Shown: piece by piece, positions 1 through 7,616 of the stretch
How the letters are laid out: each line of letters begins with the position of its first letter
Position numbering within the stretch: position 1 is the stretch's first letter
Assembly (NCBI GenBank): GCA_964639395.1
Contig: CAZXCT010000038.1
Span: forward strand, 1 to 11,614
Length of the DNA stretch: 11,614 bases
From: ATZT02 sp964639395
GTDB taxonomy: Bacteria > Actinomycetota > Actinomycetes > S36-B12 > UBA5976
Direction of reading: 5' to 3'
Made by a program: the position numbers and the translations under genes
Notes under the pieces: model-generated
Databases searched by the model: none
What the model was told of the DNA's origin: nothing
What the model saw: the letters and a program-made list of their open reading frames with translations, nothing else

Positions 1-1
1 A

Positions 2-1186
2 AAAGATCCTGATGTAACAAATATCTTTGCAACTCCAGGTAATGCCGGAATCGCTAAAGATGCCACCTGCCTCGACTTCTCGGTAGAAGATACAAATGAA
101 ATCACGGATTTTTGTAAACTTGAAAAAATTGATTTAGTATTAGTAGGCCCAGAAGCAGCCTTAGTAAAAGGTATTACTGATCAATTAAGCGCAGAAAATA
201 TTGGTTGCTTTGGCCCCACAAAAGCTGCAGCTAAAATAGAAAGCTCAAAAGCTTTTGCCAAAAAAATTATGCAAGAAACAAATGTTGCAACAGCAAAATC
301 TTTTGAATGTAATGACATCAATCAAGTGGTAGCAGCAATAGATGAATTCGGTGCACCCTTTGTAATTAAAGATGACCAATTAGCTGCGGGTAAGGGCGTT
401 GTTGTCACAAACGATAAAGATCTTGCACTAAATCATGCAAAAGATTGTTTAGCCAAACCAAATGGAAAAGTTGTGGTAGAAGAATTTTTAAGTGGTAAAG
501 AAGTTTCAATTTTATTTATTTCAGATGGTGAGACACTAATTCCACTCGAGCCAGCCCAAGATTATAAAAGAGCACTCGATAACGATGAAGGCCCAAATAC
601 TGGTGGGATGGGTGCTTATTCACCGGTTGACTGGATTGAAAAGTCATTAGTTGAAAAAGTTAAAAATGAAATTGCTTATCCAGTAATTAAACGCATGAAA
701 GAACTAAATACACCATTCGTCGGTGTTCTTTATGTGGGTTTAATACTCACTGCACAAGGCCCAAAGGTAATTGAGTTCAACGCTAGATTCGGCGATCCTG
801 AAACTCAAGTAATTCTGGCAAGATTAGAAACACCGATTACCCAAATCTTTTTAAATGCGGTTAATGGCAACTTAAAAAATCAACCTGCTCTGAAATGGTC
901 TGACTTAAAAGCGGTGACAGTAATTAGAGCGGCTAAAGGTTACCCCGAGCAGCCAGAATTAAATGATGAAATTACTTTGTCAAAAGAAAATGAATACAGT
1001 TACATCCTGCACGCTGGAACCAAAAAAATTGGTGAGAAATTGCTTTCAAACGGTGGAAGAGTGCTCTCAATCGTTGGGCTCGGGCCAGATCTCACCTCTG
1101 CTAGAAATCGCGCTTATGCGCTAAATGACCAGATATTGTTTGAAAAATCGCATTTTAGAAGCGATATTGCCGATATGGAAAGATAG
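2..1186 (+). CDS. purD: Phosphoribosylamine--glycine ligase (GAR synthetase), 5' partial
   Basis: Cytoplasmic enzyme joining 5-phosphoribosylamine and glycine with ATP to give GAR, step 2 of purine synthesis. The frame is open from base 2 to a TAG stop and shows 394 residues. The family is about 420 long, so roughly 20-30 N-terminal residues with the first nucleotide-binding loop lie before the window. Seen in order (visible-fragment numbering): the N-domain region LVLVGPEAALVKG, the ATP-grasp stretch LAAGKGVVV near residue 130, GPNTGGMGAYSP at 197-208 and EFNARFGDPETQ at 258-269, the metal/ATP-binding signature of PurD. The ATG at 269 lies inside the conserved domain and is not the start. 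One oddity is Gln at visible residue 126, where the family usually has Gly (DGLAAGKG). It ends 4 bp before purB. Identification is secure. Confidence 0.96.
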   Translation, partial: KDPDVTNIFATPGNAGIAKDATCLDFSVEDTNEITDFCKLEKIDLVLVGPEAALVKGITDQLSAENIGCFGPTKAAAKIESSKAFAKKIMQETNVATAKSFECNDINQVVAAIDEFGAPFVIKDDQLAAGKGVVVTNDKDLALNHAKDCLAKPNGKVVVEEFLSGKEVSILFISDGETLIPLEPAQDYKRALDNDEGPNTGGMGAYSPVDWIEKSLVEKVKNEIAYPVIKRMKELNTPFVGVLYVGLILTAQGPKVIEFNARFGDPETQVILARLETPITQIFLNAVNGNLKNQPALKWSDLKAVTVIRAAKGYPEQPELNDEITLSKENEYSYILHAGTKKIGEKLLSNGGRVLSIVGLGPDLTSARNRAYALNDQILFEKSHFRSDIADMER

Positions 1187-1190
1187 AGCA

Positions 1191-2606
1191 GTGAACCCAC
1201 TACCGAACATACTCGCTCTTCGGTACGCCTCACCTCAAATCAACCAAGTCTGGGCCCAAGAAAACAAAATCTTGCTCGAGCGTGAATTTTGGATCGCCAT
1301 CATGAAAGCTCAGAGCGAATTAGGTGTTGCAATACCCACCGATCACATCGCAGCTTATGAAAAAGTTAAACAAAATATTGATTTGGCTTCGATTGCAATA
1401 AGAGAAAAAACTTTAAAGCACGATGTTAAATCACGCATTGATGAATTTAACGCTCTTGCTAAACACGAAGATATTCATAAAGGATTAACTAGCCGAGACT
1501 TAACGGAAAACGTTGAGCAGTTGCAAATAAAGCAATCTTTAGAAATTATCGAATTTAAAGCCATTGCTGTTTTATCTCGTTTAGCTCAACTAGCTATGCA
1601 ATATGGTGAAACCACCATTGTTGCTAGGACTCATAATGTTCCAGCGCAAGTTACAACTTTAGGTAAAAGATTTGCTACTTGGGCTGAAGAGTTTTTAATT
1701 TCTTATTCCCGCCTCACTCAATTAATTGAAAATTATCCAATCAAGGGTGTTAAAGGCCCAGTTGGAACTTCGCAAGACATGTTGGATCTTTTAGGCGATA
1801 TAGATAAATTAAATAAATTTGAAAACAAAGTCTTAGAGTTTTTAAACTTTACCCAAACACTGAAGAGTGTAGGTCAGATTTATCCGCGCTCGCTAGATTT
1901 TGAAGTTGTTTCAAATCTCTTTCAACTAGCAGCCCCCATTTCATCAATGGCTACCACAATCAGACTTATGGCGGGTAACGAATTAGTTAGTGAAGGTTTT
2001 TCAACTGGTCAAGTTGGATCATCTGCTATGCCTCACAAAATTAACGCTAGAAGCTCTGAGCGGATTAACGGGCTAACTACGATTCTTCGTGGGTATGTAA
2101 CGATGACAGCAGATTTAGCTGGTTCAACTTGGAACGAGGGTGATGTTGCCTGCTCAACAGTGAGAAGAGTCGCACTACCTGATGCATTTTTTGCGCTTGA
2201 TGGAATTTTAGAAACAGCATTAACAATTTTGGATGAATTTGGTGCTTTTGAGCCATTAATTCAAAAAGAATTAAATGAATACTTACCATTTTTAACAACT
2301 ACCGCGGTTTTAATGCAAGCTGTTAAAAACGGGGTTGGCAGAGAGACAGCTCATGAAGCTATAAAAAAGCATGCCCTCAAAGCGGTTGAGCGAGTTAGAA
2401 ACGGACACGATTCGCAGTTACCTGAAAATCTTTTGCAAGATGAAACACTTCAATTAACTAAAGCCCAACTTGAAAAAATCTTAAATAACCCAGTAGATCT
2501 AATTGGTGCCACACCCCATCAGATCAGAGAAGTCGTAACAAAAATCAACAGAATTGTTAAGCAAAATCCTGATGCAGCTAAATATGTTGCCCAACCAATT
2601 TTGTAA
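1191..2606 (+). CDS. purB: Adenylosuccinate lyase
   Basis: Fumarate-releasing lyase acting twice in purine synthesis: SAICAR to AICAR, and adenylosuccinate to AMP. I chose the GTG at 1191 because the protein then begins VNPLPNILALRYAS, like actinobacterial PurB N-termini. An upstream in-frame ATG at 1125 would add 22 unrelated residues read through purD. The 471-residue length fits the actinobacterial form (about 470-480). Motifs: TSRDLTENVEQ for substrate binding, ARTHNVPAQ with the likely catalytic His148, and the superfamily signature GSSAMPHK at 276-283, whose flexible loop carries the catalytic serine, followed by NARSSERI. WNEGDVACSTVRRVALPDAFFA is also typical of this branch. It starts 4 bp after purD with only a weak GGAAAG-like site upstream, and purC follows after 3 bp. 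Nothing suggests damage. Confidence 0.95.
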   Translation: MNPLPNILALRYASPQINQVWAQENKILLEREFWIAIMKAQSELGVAIPTDHIAAYEKVKQNIDLASIAIREKTLKHDVKSRIDEFNALAKHEDIHKGLTSRDLTENVEQLQIKQSLEIIEFKAIAVLSRLAQLAMQYGETTIVARTHNVPAQVTTLGKRFATWAEEFLISYSRLTQLIENYPIKGVKGPVGTSQDMLDLLGDIDKLNKFENKVLEFLNFTQTLKSVGQIYPRSLDFEVVSNLFQLAAPISSMATTIRLMAGNELVSEGFSTGQVGSSAMPHKINARSSERINGLTTILRGYVTMTADLAGSTWNEGDVACSTVRRVALPDAFFALDGILETALTILDEFGAFEPLIQKELNEYLPFLTTTAVLMQAVKNGVGRETAHEAIKKHALKAVERVRNGHDSQLPENLLQDETLQLTKAQLEKILNNPVDLIGATPHQIREVVTKINRIVKQNPDAAKYVAQPIL

Positions 2607-2609
2607 TTA

Positions 2610-3485
2610 ATGACCGATCACAAAACAATTGGTGAATTCAAACATATTTATTCGGGCAAAGTTCGCGATATCTATGAAAACCCTTCAGGCGAACTACTTT
2701 TTGTAGCTTCAGATCGCATTTCAGCTTATGACTGGGTATTACCCTCAACGATCCCTGATAAGGGCAAAATCCTCACTCAATTAACGCTTTGGTGGTTGGA
2801 ACAACTTGAAGATCTAGTGCCGAACCATTTAATCTCTCTTGACGTGCCTGAAGAGGTAAAAAACCGCTCAATGATAGTTAAAAAACTAAAAATGATCCCA
2901 GTTGAAGCCGTGGTTAGAGAATACCTTTCAGGCTCTGGTTGGGCTGAGTATCAAAAAAATAATCAAGTCTGCGGCAACATGTTGCCCGCAGGGCTAAAAG
3001 AATCATCAAAACTACCCTTTCCAATTTTCACCCCTGCAACTAAAGCAGAGCTAGGTGATCACGATGAAAATATTTCATTTGAACGAACGATAGAAATCAT
3101 TGGCTCAGACTTAGCTTTACGTCTAAAAAAAGAGGCGATAAAAGTATTTACAAAAGCAAGTGAGATCGCCTCTAAAAAAGGGATTTTGCTGGCAGATACT
3201 AAATTTGAGTTTGGTATGGACGAAAACAATAAGTTAACTTTGGCTGATGAAGTATTAACCCCTGATTCATCTAGATATTGGTCGCTTGCAAATTGGCAAG
3301 CAGGTCAAGCGCAAAATTCATTTGATAAACAATTTGTGCGCGATTGGCTAACCTCACAAGCATCAGGTTGGGATAGAAATTCTAATCAGCCACCACCAGA
3401 GCTCCCTGAAGAAATCATTGAAAAAACTAAAGAGAAATATGAAGAAATCTTTAAAATAATTACAGGTAAAAATTATGTCCAGTAA
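2610..3485 (+). CDS. purC: Phosphoribosylaminoimidazole-succinocarboxamide synthase (SAICAR synthetase)
   Basis: ATP-dependent ligase coupling CAIR to aspartate to form SAICAR, the substrate of the PurB encoded just upstream. At 291 residues it is the long (yeast/actinobacterial-like) form rather than the roughly 237-residue E. coli form. Visible motifs are YSGKVRDIYE near the N-terminus for the nucleotide loop, VEAVVREYLSGSGW at 98-111, LPFPIFTPATKAELGDHDE at 135-153 (signature 1), LADTKFEFG at 194-202 (signature 2) and DEVLTPDSSRYW at 213-224. The long-form motif is usually R-G-Y-L, but here it is R-E-Y-L (Glu104). The ATG lies 3 bp after the purB stop with no Shine-Dalgarno-like sequence in the preceding bases, so translation probably depends on coupling to purB or on weak initiation. 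Its last 11 bp overlap galE. Confidence 0.95.
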   Translation: MTDHKTIGEFKHIYSGKVRDIYENPSGELLFVASDRISAYDWVLPSTIPDKGKILTQLTLWWLEQLEDLVPNHLISLDVPEEVKNRSMIVKKLKMIPVEAVVREYLSGSGWAEYQKNNQVCGNMLPAGLKESSKLPFPIFTPATKAELGDHDENISFERTIEIIGSDLALRLKKEAIKVFTKASEIASKKGILLADTKFEFGMDENNKLTLADEVLTPDSSRYWSLANWQAGQAQNSFDKQFVRDWLTSQASGWDRNSNQPPPELPEEIIEKTKEKYEEIFKIITGKNYVQ

Positions 3486-4443
3486 TTGGTTAGTAACTGG
3501 TGGCGCTGGTTATATCGGCGCTCACGTAGTGCGCGATTTAATGGCTAATGGGATCACCCCTTTAGTGCTAGATGATCTTTCAACCGGACTAAAGAAAAAA
3601 ATCCCTGAAGATGTTAAATTCTTTCAAGGGTCATTACTAGATTTAAATTTCTTGACAGATGTTTTTAAAAATAATGTTTTTGATGGCGTAATTCACTTAG
3701 CTGCTAAAAAATCGGTAGGTGAATCAGTTTTAATGCCAGATTATTATTTTGAAGAGAACATTGGCGGCTTAACAAACTTACTTACCCAAATGAAAGAAAA
3801 TGGCATCAATAACATCGTTTATTCCTCAAGTGCTGCCGTTTACGGGGAACCAAAAGAGCCATTAGTTAGTGAAGATTCATCCACTAATCCAACATCACCC
3901 TATGGCGAAACAAAACTCATCGGTGAATTATTAATTAAGAAATCTAATTTTAATACAGCAATTCTGCGTTACTTTAATGTGGCCGGCGCTGGCGAAAAAG
4001 AACTAGCCGACACCGCAGCTGATAATGTGATTCCTAAAGTCTTTAAAGCTTTAAGTGAAAAAAAACTGCCTGAAATTTTTGGTGATGATTATCCAACTCC
4101 CGATGGGACTTGTATTAGAGATTATGTGCATGTTTCAGATCTTTCTCACGCTCATGTTTTAGCAGCAAAAAAGTTAGAAACCGAGAAATATTATGGAGTT
4201 TTAAATGTCGGTACTGGGGTAGGTGTGAGCGTGAAAGAGATGTTTACTCAAATTCAAAAATCTGTTGGTGAACAATTTGATTATAAAATTTCACCAAGAC
4301 GAGATGGCGACCCAGCTGCCACCGTGGCCCAAGTTACAAAAATCGAGAAAGATTTTTCGTTTAAAACTAAATTTAATCTTTCTCAAATGGTGGATTCAGC
4401 TTGGCAGGCGTGGCAATTTAATCTCAACCAGAATAAAAACTAG
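3475..4443 (+). CDS. galE: UDP-glucose 4-epimerase (NAD-dependent, extended SDR)
   Basis: Interconverts UDP-glucose and UDP-galactose (or related UDP-sugars) using tightly bound NAD, supplying precursors for cell-surface glycans or galactose use. The 322 residues start with VTGGAGYIG, a Rossmann GxxGxxG with Gly9, Gly12 and Gly15. The catalytic set lines up with E. coli GalE: Ser119 in SSSAAVYGE, and Tyr143 and Lys147 in SPYGETK. RYFNVAGAG and GTCIRDYVHVSDL are GalE-type substrate-domain motifs. The ATG is inside the last 11 bp of purC in another frame, with a modest AGGT upstream, so the gene is transcribed and probably translated with the pur genes although it is not a purine enzyme. The TAG stop is 30 bp before purS. 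Exact sugar specificity (Glc/Gal, GlcNAc/GalNAc or pentose) cannot be fixed from sequence alone. Confidence 0.88.
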   Translation: MSSNWLVTGGAGYIGAHVVRDLMANGITPLVLDDLSTGLKKKIPEDVKFFQGSLLDLNFLTDVFKNNVFDGVIHLAAKKSVGESVLMPDYYFEENIGGLTNLLTQMKENGINNIVYSSSAAVYGEPKEPLVSEDSSTNPTSPYGETKLIGELLIKKSNFNTAILRYFNVAGAGEKELADTAADNVIPKVFKALSEKKLPEIFGDDYPTPDGTCIRDYVHVSDLSHAHVLAAKKLETEKYYGVLNVGTGVGVSVKEMFTQIQKSVGEQFDYKISPRRDGDPAATVAQVTKIEKDFSFKTKFNLSQMVDSAWQAWQFNLNQNKN

Positions 4444-4460
4444 AATTAGAAAAACAGCTA

Positions 4461-4468
4461 AAGGGGAG
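4461..4468 (+). promoter_or_regulatory. Strong Shine-Dalgarno site of purS
   Basis: AAGGGGAG lies in the 30-bp galE-purS gap with 5 bases between it and the TTG at 4474. It is the clearest ribosome binding site in the window and decides the purS start, which is otherwise a weak TTG codon. Most other junctions here have poor or no Shine-Dalgarno sequence. Confidence 0.75.
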
Positions 4469-4473
4469 CAATA

Positions 4474-4707
4474 TTGGCTCACGTTTTTGTAAATGTTTGG
4501 CTCAAGCCAGAAATCCTCGACCCACAAGGTAAAGCAGTAAATCAAGCACTTCATCGCCAGGGGCTTAAAAATGTAGGTGAAGTGAGGCAAGGCAAAAGAT
4601 TTAGAATTGATTTTGAGGGTGAAATAACCCAAACTGATTTAGATCGAGTAGCACAAGAAGTTTTATCAAACCCAGTTATTGAAGATTATGAAATTGAGAT
4701 TGCCTAA
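4474..4707 (+). CDS. purS: Phosphoribosylformylglycinamidine synthase subunit PurS
   Basis: Small subunit of the three-part FGAM synthase (PurS-PurQ-PurL). In this family a PurS dimer bridges the glutaminase PurQ and the synthetase PurL and helps ammonia transfer. The 77 residues match PurS in length and in the motifs VNVWLKPEILDPQGKAV, VRQGKRFRID and the C-terminal NPVIEDYEIEI. Initiation is at TTG: it follows the strong AAGGGGAG site by 5 bases and puts the protein start (M-A-H-V) where actinobacterial PurS starts. The first in-frame ATG lies far too deep to be an alternative. purQ starts 3 bp after the TAA stop. The order purS-purQ-purL is typical of Gram-positive bacteria and implies that PurL is the short type. 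Confidence 0.95.
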   Translation: MAHVFVNVWLKPEILDPQGKAVNQALHRQGLKNVGEVRQGKRFRIDFEGEITQTDLDRVAQEVLSNPVIEDYEIEIA

Positions 4708-4710
4708 AGC

Positions 4711-5385
4711 ATGAAAATTGGCGTAATAACCTTTCCCGGATCATTAGACGATCATGACACCCTAAGAGCTGTAAATAAAGCTGGTGCTGAAGCTGTCTCA
4801 CTTTGGCATAGAGATCATGATTTAAAAAGTGTTGATGCAGTGATCTTGCCTGGCGGATTTTCGTATGGTGACTATTTAAGATGCGGTGCTATCGCTAAAT
4901 TGGCACCGATTATGCAAGATGTTTTAGACAAAGCTAAATCAGGATTACCGGTATTAGGTATTTGTAATGGTTTTCAAATTCTTTGTGAAGCGCAATTATT
5001 ACCTGGTGCTTTAACTAGAAATCAAGGCCTTCACTTCACTTGCCTTGAGCAAAAACTCATTGTTGAAAACAACGATTCTGCCTGGACAAACAATTTTTCA
5101 GAAAAAGAACAAATAGTAATTCCTTTAAAAAATGGTGAAGGCTGCTATCAAACCGACAGTAAGACTTTAGAAACTTTAGAAAAAGAAAATAGAATCATGT
5201 TTCGATATATAAATAACCCAAACGGCTCGATGAATGATATCGCAGGAATTTCAAATGAAAAAGGCAACATTGTAGGTTTAATGCCTCACCCTGAGCACGC
5301 TATTGATAATTTAACTGGCCCCAGTACCGATGGTTTAAAGATTTTTAAAAGCGCAATTGCTTATTTAGTCGGGGCAAAAAATTGA
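4711..5385 (+). CDS. purQ: Phosphoribosylformylglycinamidine synthase, glutaminase subunit PurQ
   Basis: Class I (triad) glutamine amidotransferase that releases ammonia from glutamine for FGAM formation by PurL. The 224 residues are the normal length. The N-terminus MKIGVITFPGSLDD and the oxyanion region LPGGFSYGDYLRCGAIA are typical. The nucleophile is Cys85 in GICNGFQIL, and His193 and Glu195 in PHPEH complete the triad. The ATG follows purS by 3 bp. The TGA stop overlaps the TTG start of purL in TTGA, so PurQ and PurL are probably made by coupled translation, as expected for subunits of one complex. Confidence 0.96.
   Translation: MKIGVITFPGSLDDHDTLRAVNKAGAEAVSLWHRDHDLKSVDAVILPGGFSYGDYLRCGAIAKLAPIMQDVLDKAKSGLPVLGICNGFQILCEAQLLPGALTRNQGLHFTCLEQKLIVENNDSAWTNNFSEKEQIVIPLKNGEGCYQTDSKTLETLEKENRIMFRYINNPNGSMNDIAGISNEKGNIVGLMPHPEHAIDNLTGPSTDGLKIFKSAIAYLVGAKN
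5371..5374 (+). promoter_or_regulatory. Possible weak Shine-Dalgarno of purL (GGGG)
   Basis: GGGG within the 3' end of purQ lies 7 bases before the TTG at 5382. It supports this TTG as the purL start, together with the 4-bp overlap and the good match of the N-terminus to actinobacterial PurL. The similarity to a ribosome binding site is only partial. Confidence 0.4.
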
Positions 5386-7616
5386 TTGATTCTGTAAGTG
5401 AAGCAAGAAACTCACCAGAAATAGAGCAACCTTTTGCTGAACTTGGGCTCAAGTTAGATGAATATGAAAGTATTAAAAATATCCTCTCTCGCCGCCCAAC
5501 TAATTCAGAATTGGCAATGTATTCAGTTATGTGGAGTGAGCATTGTTCTTATAAAAGTAGCAAAATTCATTTAAAACAATTTGGTGATAAAACCCCCACC
5601 AATACGGCCCTGATGGTGGGTATTGGTGAAAACGCCGGAGTCGTTGACATCGGTCAAGGCTGGGCAGCAACTTTTAAAGTTGAATCACACAACCACCCTT
5701 CTTATATTGAGCCATATCAAGGCGCCGCTACTGGTGTTGGCGGAATTGTGAGAGACATTCTTTCAATGGGAGCACGCCCAATCGCAGTAATGGATTCGCT
5801 TCGATTTGGCCCGTTGAATGAGCCCGACACAAAAAGAGTATTACCGCAAGTTGTCGCTGGCGTTGGAGGTTATGGCAATTGTTTGGGACTTCCAAATATT
5901 GGTGGCGAAACAAAGTTTGATCCAACTTATTTAGGTAATCCGTTAGTAAATGCGCTTTGTGTAGGAGTGATGAAACATGAAGATATTCACTTAGCAAAAG
6001 CAGATGGAGTTGGAAACAAAGTAGTTCTCTATGGTGCCAAAACAGGTGGCGATGGCATTGGCGGTGTTTCCGTTTTAGCTTCAGAAACTTTTTCAGATGC
6101 CGGCCCCACCAAGCGACCGAGCGTGCAAGTAGGCGATCCATTTATGGAAAAACTTTTAATTGAAGCAACTTTAGAAATGTTTAAAGAAAATATTGTTCAA
6201 GGTATTCAAGATTTAGGTGGTGCAGGTATTTCTTGCGCTACTAGTGAGTTAGCTAGCAATGGCACCGGCGGTATGAGCGTTGAATTAGACAAAGTACCTC
6301 TAAGAGACAGTTCCCTTTCGCCTGAAGAGATTTTAATGAGTGAATCACAAGAGCGAATGTGTGCAATTGTTAAACCTGAAAATATTGAAAAGTTCATGCA
6401 AATTTGTGAAAAATGGGAAATTACTGCCACAGTAATCGGTGAAGTAACCGATTCAGATCGACTAATTATTACTTGGCATGGTGAAGTTATTGTCGATGTG
6501 CCACCTAGAACCGTTGCTCATGATGGCCCGGTTTACAAACGACCTTATAAAAAATCTCAAAAACAATCAAATTTAGAAAATAATCACTTCTCACCCCAAC
6601 CGGCTTCAAGTGAAGAAATAAAAAATAACCTACTAAAGCTACTTTCTAGCGAAGGTATTTGCGATCCTTCGTGGGTTACTAATCAATACGACAGATACGT
6701 AAGAGGTAACACTGTTTCTGCAATCCCATCAAATGCCGGAGTTTTAAGAGTTGATGAAAAATCAAATCTTGGCATCAGTCTTTCTTTGGTAGGTAATGGT
6801 CGCTTTTGCCAACTTGATCCTTATTTAGGTACGCAATTAAATCTTGCTGAGAGTTACCGCAAGGTGGCACTATCTGGTGCCAAACCAATTGCTGTCACAA
6901 ATTGTCTAAACTTTGGCTCACCTGAAGATGAAGCAGTGATGTGGCAATTTGAAAGATCAGTAACTGCTCTCGCCGATGCCACCCTAGAAATGAAAATCCC
7001 GGTGACTGGTGGCAATGTTTCTTTTTATAACCAAACTGGTGAAGTAGCAATTTTACCCACCCCAGTAATTGGAGTTTTAGGAACAATCGAAGATGTTACA
7101 AAAAGAATAACTAATAACTTTCAAAAACCCAACTTAGCAATTTATCTAATTGGTGAAACTAAGCCTGAATTAGATGGCTCAGCTTTTGCTTGGTTTATTC
7201 ACCAGCATTTAGGTGGGACACCACCTGAAATAAATTTAGCTAAAGAAATTAAGTTAGCTAATTTTCTATTAGAAGCAAATGAAAATAATTTACTTACTGC
7301 CTCACAAAATATTGGTGAAGGAGGTCTATTAACCACCTTAGCTAAATCAGCTTTAATTTCTAATATTGGTTTAAATATAAATCTAGCAAATAATTCAATC
7401 CAATATCTATTTTCAGAGTCGCCCACTCGAGCCTTGCTTTTTACCAATCAATCATCAGAACTTGAAACCCTATTAGAAAAACATCAAATACCATTTGACA
7501 ATATTGGTTCAACAACCAATCAAGAATCTTTAGTAATTAACAATTTATTTGAAGTATCAATAAATGAATTAAAAAGCAGTTTTGAAAATCAATATTTAAA
7601 TCATTTAAATGTCTAA
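5382..7616 (+). CDS. purL: Phosphoribosylformylglycinamidine synthase, synthetase subunit PurL (small type)
   Basis: ATP-dependent conversion of FGAR plus ammonia to FGAM, step 4 of the pathway, together with PurQ and PurS. The 744 residues fit the small PurL (about 730-750), which lacks the glutaminase domain of the roughly 1300-residue form. The protein has two PurM-like halves. Motifs include YSVMWSEHCSYKSSK with His54, VESHNHPSYIEPYQGAATG with His103 and His105, DLGGAGISCATSEL, and in the second half IPVTGGNVSFYNQTG and FSESPTRA. The TTG start overlaps the purQ stop by 4 bp, and the following EQPFAELGLKLDEYESI matches actinobacterial N-termini. The last 150 or so residues are encoded by especially AT-rich DNA and look less conserved to me, but the frame is intact. 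The final 8 bp overlap the next gene. Confidence 0.96.
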   Translation: MIDSVSEARNSPEIEQPFAELGLKLDEYESIKNILSRRPTNSELAMYSVMWSEHCSYKSSKIHLKQFGDKTPTNTALMVGIGENAGVVDIGQGWAATFKVESHNHPSYIEPYQGAATGVGGIVRDILSMGARPIAVMDSLRFGPLNEPDTKRVLPQVVAGVGGYGNCLGLPNIGGETKFDPTYLGNPLVNALCVGVMKHEDIHLAKADGVGNKVVLYGAKTGGDGIGGVSVLASETFSDAGPTKRPSVQVGDPFMEKLLIEATLEMFKENIVQGIQDLGGAGISCATSELASNGTGGMSVELDKVPLRDSSLSPEEILMSESQERMCAIVKPENIEKFMQICEKWEITATVIGEVTDSDRLIITWHGEVIVDVPPRTVAHDGPVYKRPYKKSQKQSNLENNHFSPQPASSEEIKNNLLKLLSSEGICDPSWVTNQYDRYVRGNTVSAIPSNAGVLRVDEKSNLGISLSLVGNGRFCQLDPYLGTQLNLAESYRKVALSGAKPIAVTNCLNFGSPEDEAVMWQFERSVTALADATLEMKIPVTGGNVSFYNQTGEVAILPTPVIGVLGTIEDVTKRITNNFQKPNLAIYLIGETKPELDGSAFAWFIHQHLGGTPPEINLAKEIKLANFLLEANENNLLTASQNIGEGGLLTTLAKSALISNIGLNINLANNSIQYLFSESPTRALLFTNQSSELETLLEKHQIPFDNIGSTTNQESLVINNLFEVSINELKSSFENQYLNHLNV

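Noticed and set aside
269..271. ATG at 269 as the start of purD
   Set aside because: The same frame is open back to base 2 and encodes PurD N-domain sequence (LVLVGPEAALVKG), so the gene is cut by the window edge rather than short.
1125..1190. N-terminal extension of PurB from the ATG at 1125
   Set aside because: It would overlap the conserved end of purD by 62 bp, and the added residues do not resemble PurB. The GTG at 1191 gives the family N-terminus.
4265..4492. 75-codon plus-strand open frame across the galE end and purS start
   Set aside because: It is out of frame with both well-supported genes and has no recognisable protein features.
5728..6141. 137-codon open frame on the minus strand inside purL
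   Set aside because: It lies fully opposite a well-conserved part of purL, its translation is rich in Leu/His/Arg with no recognisable motif, and no start signal stands out. It is a shadow of the coding strand.
7199..7447. 82-codon minus-strand open frame inside purL, and similar ones opposite purB, purF and purM
   Set aside because: All are antisense to strong genes, with no family resemblance and no promoter or ribosome site that I could see.
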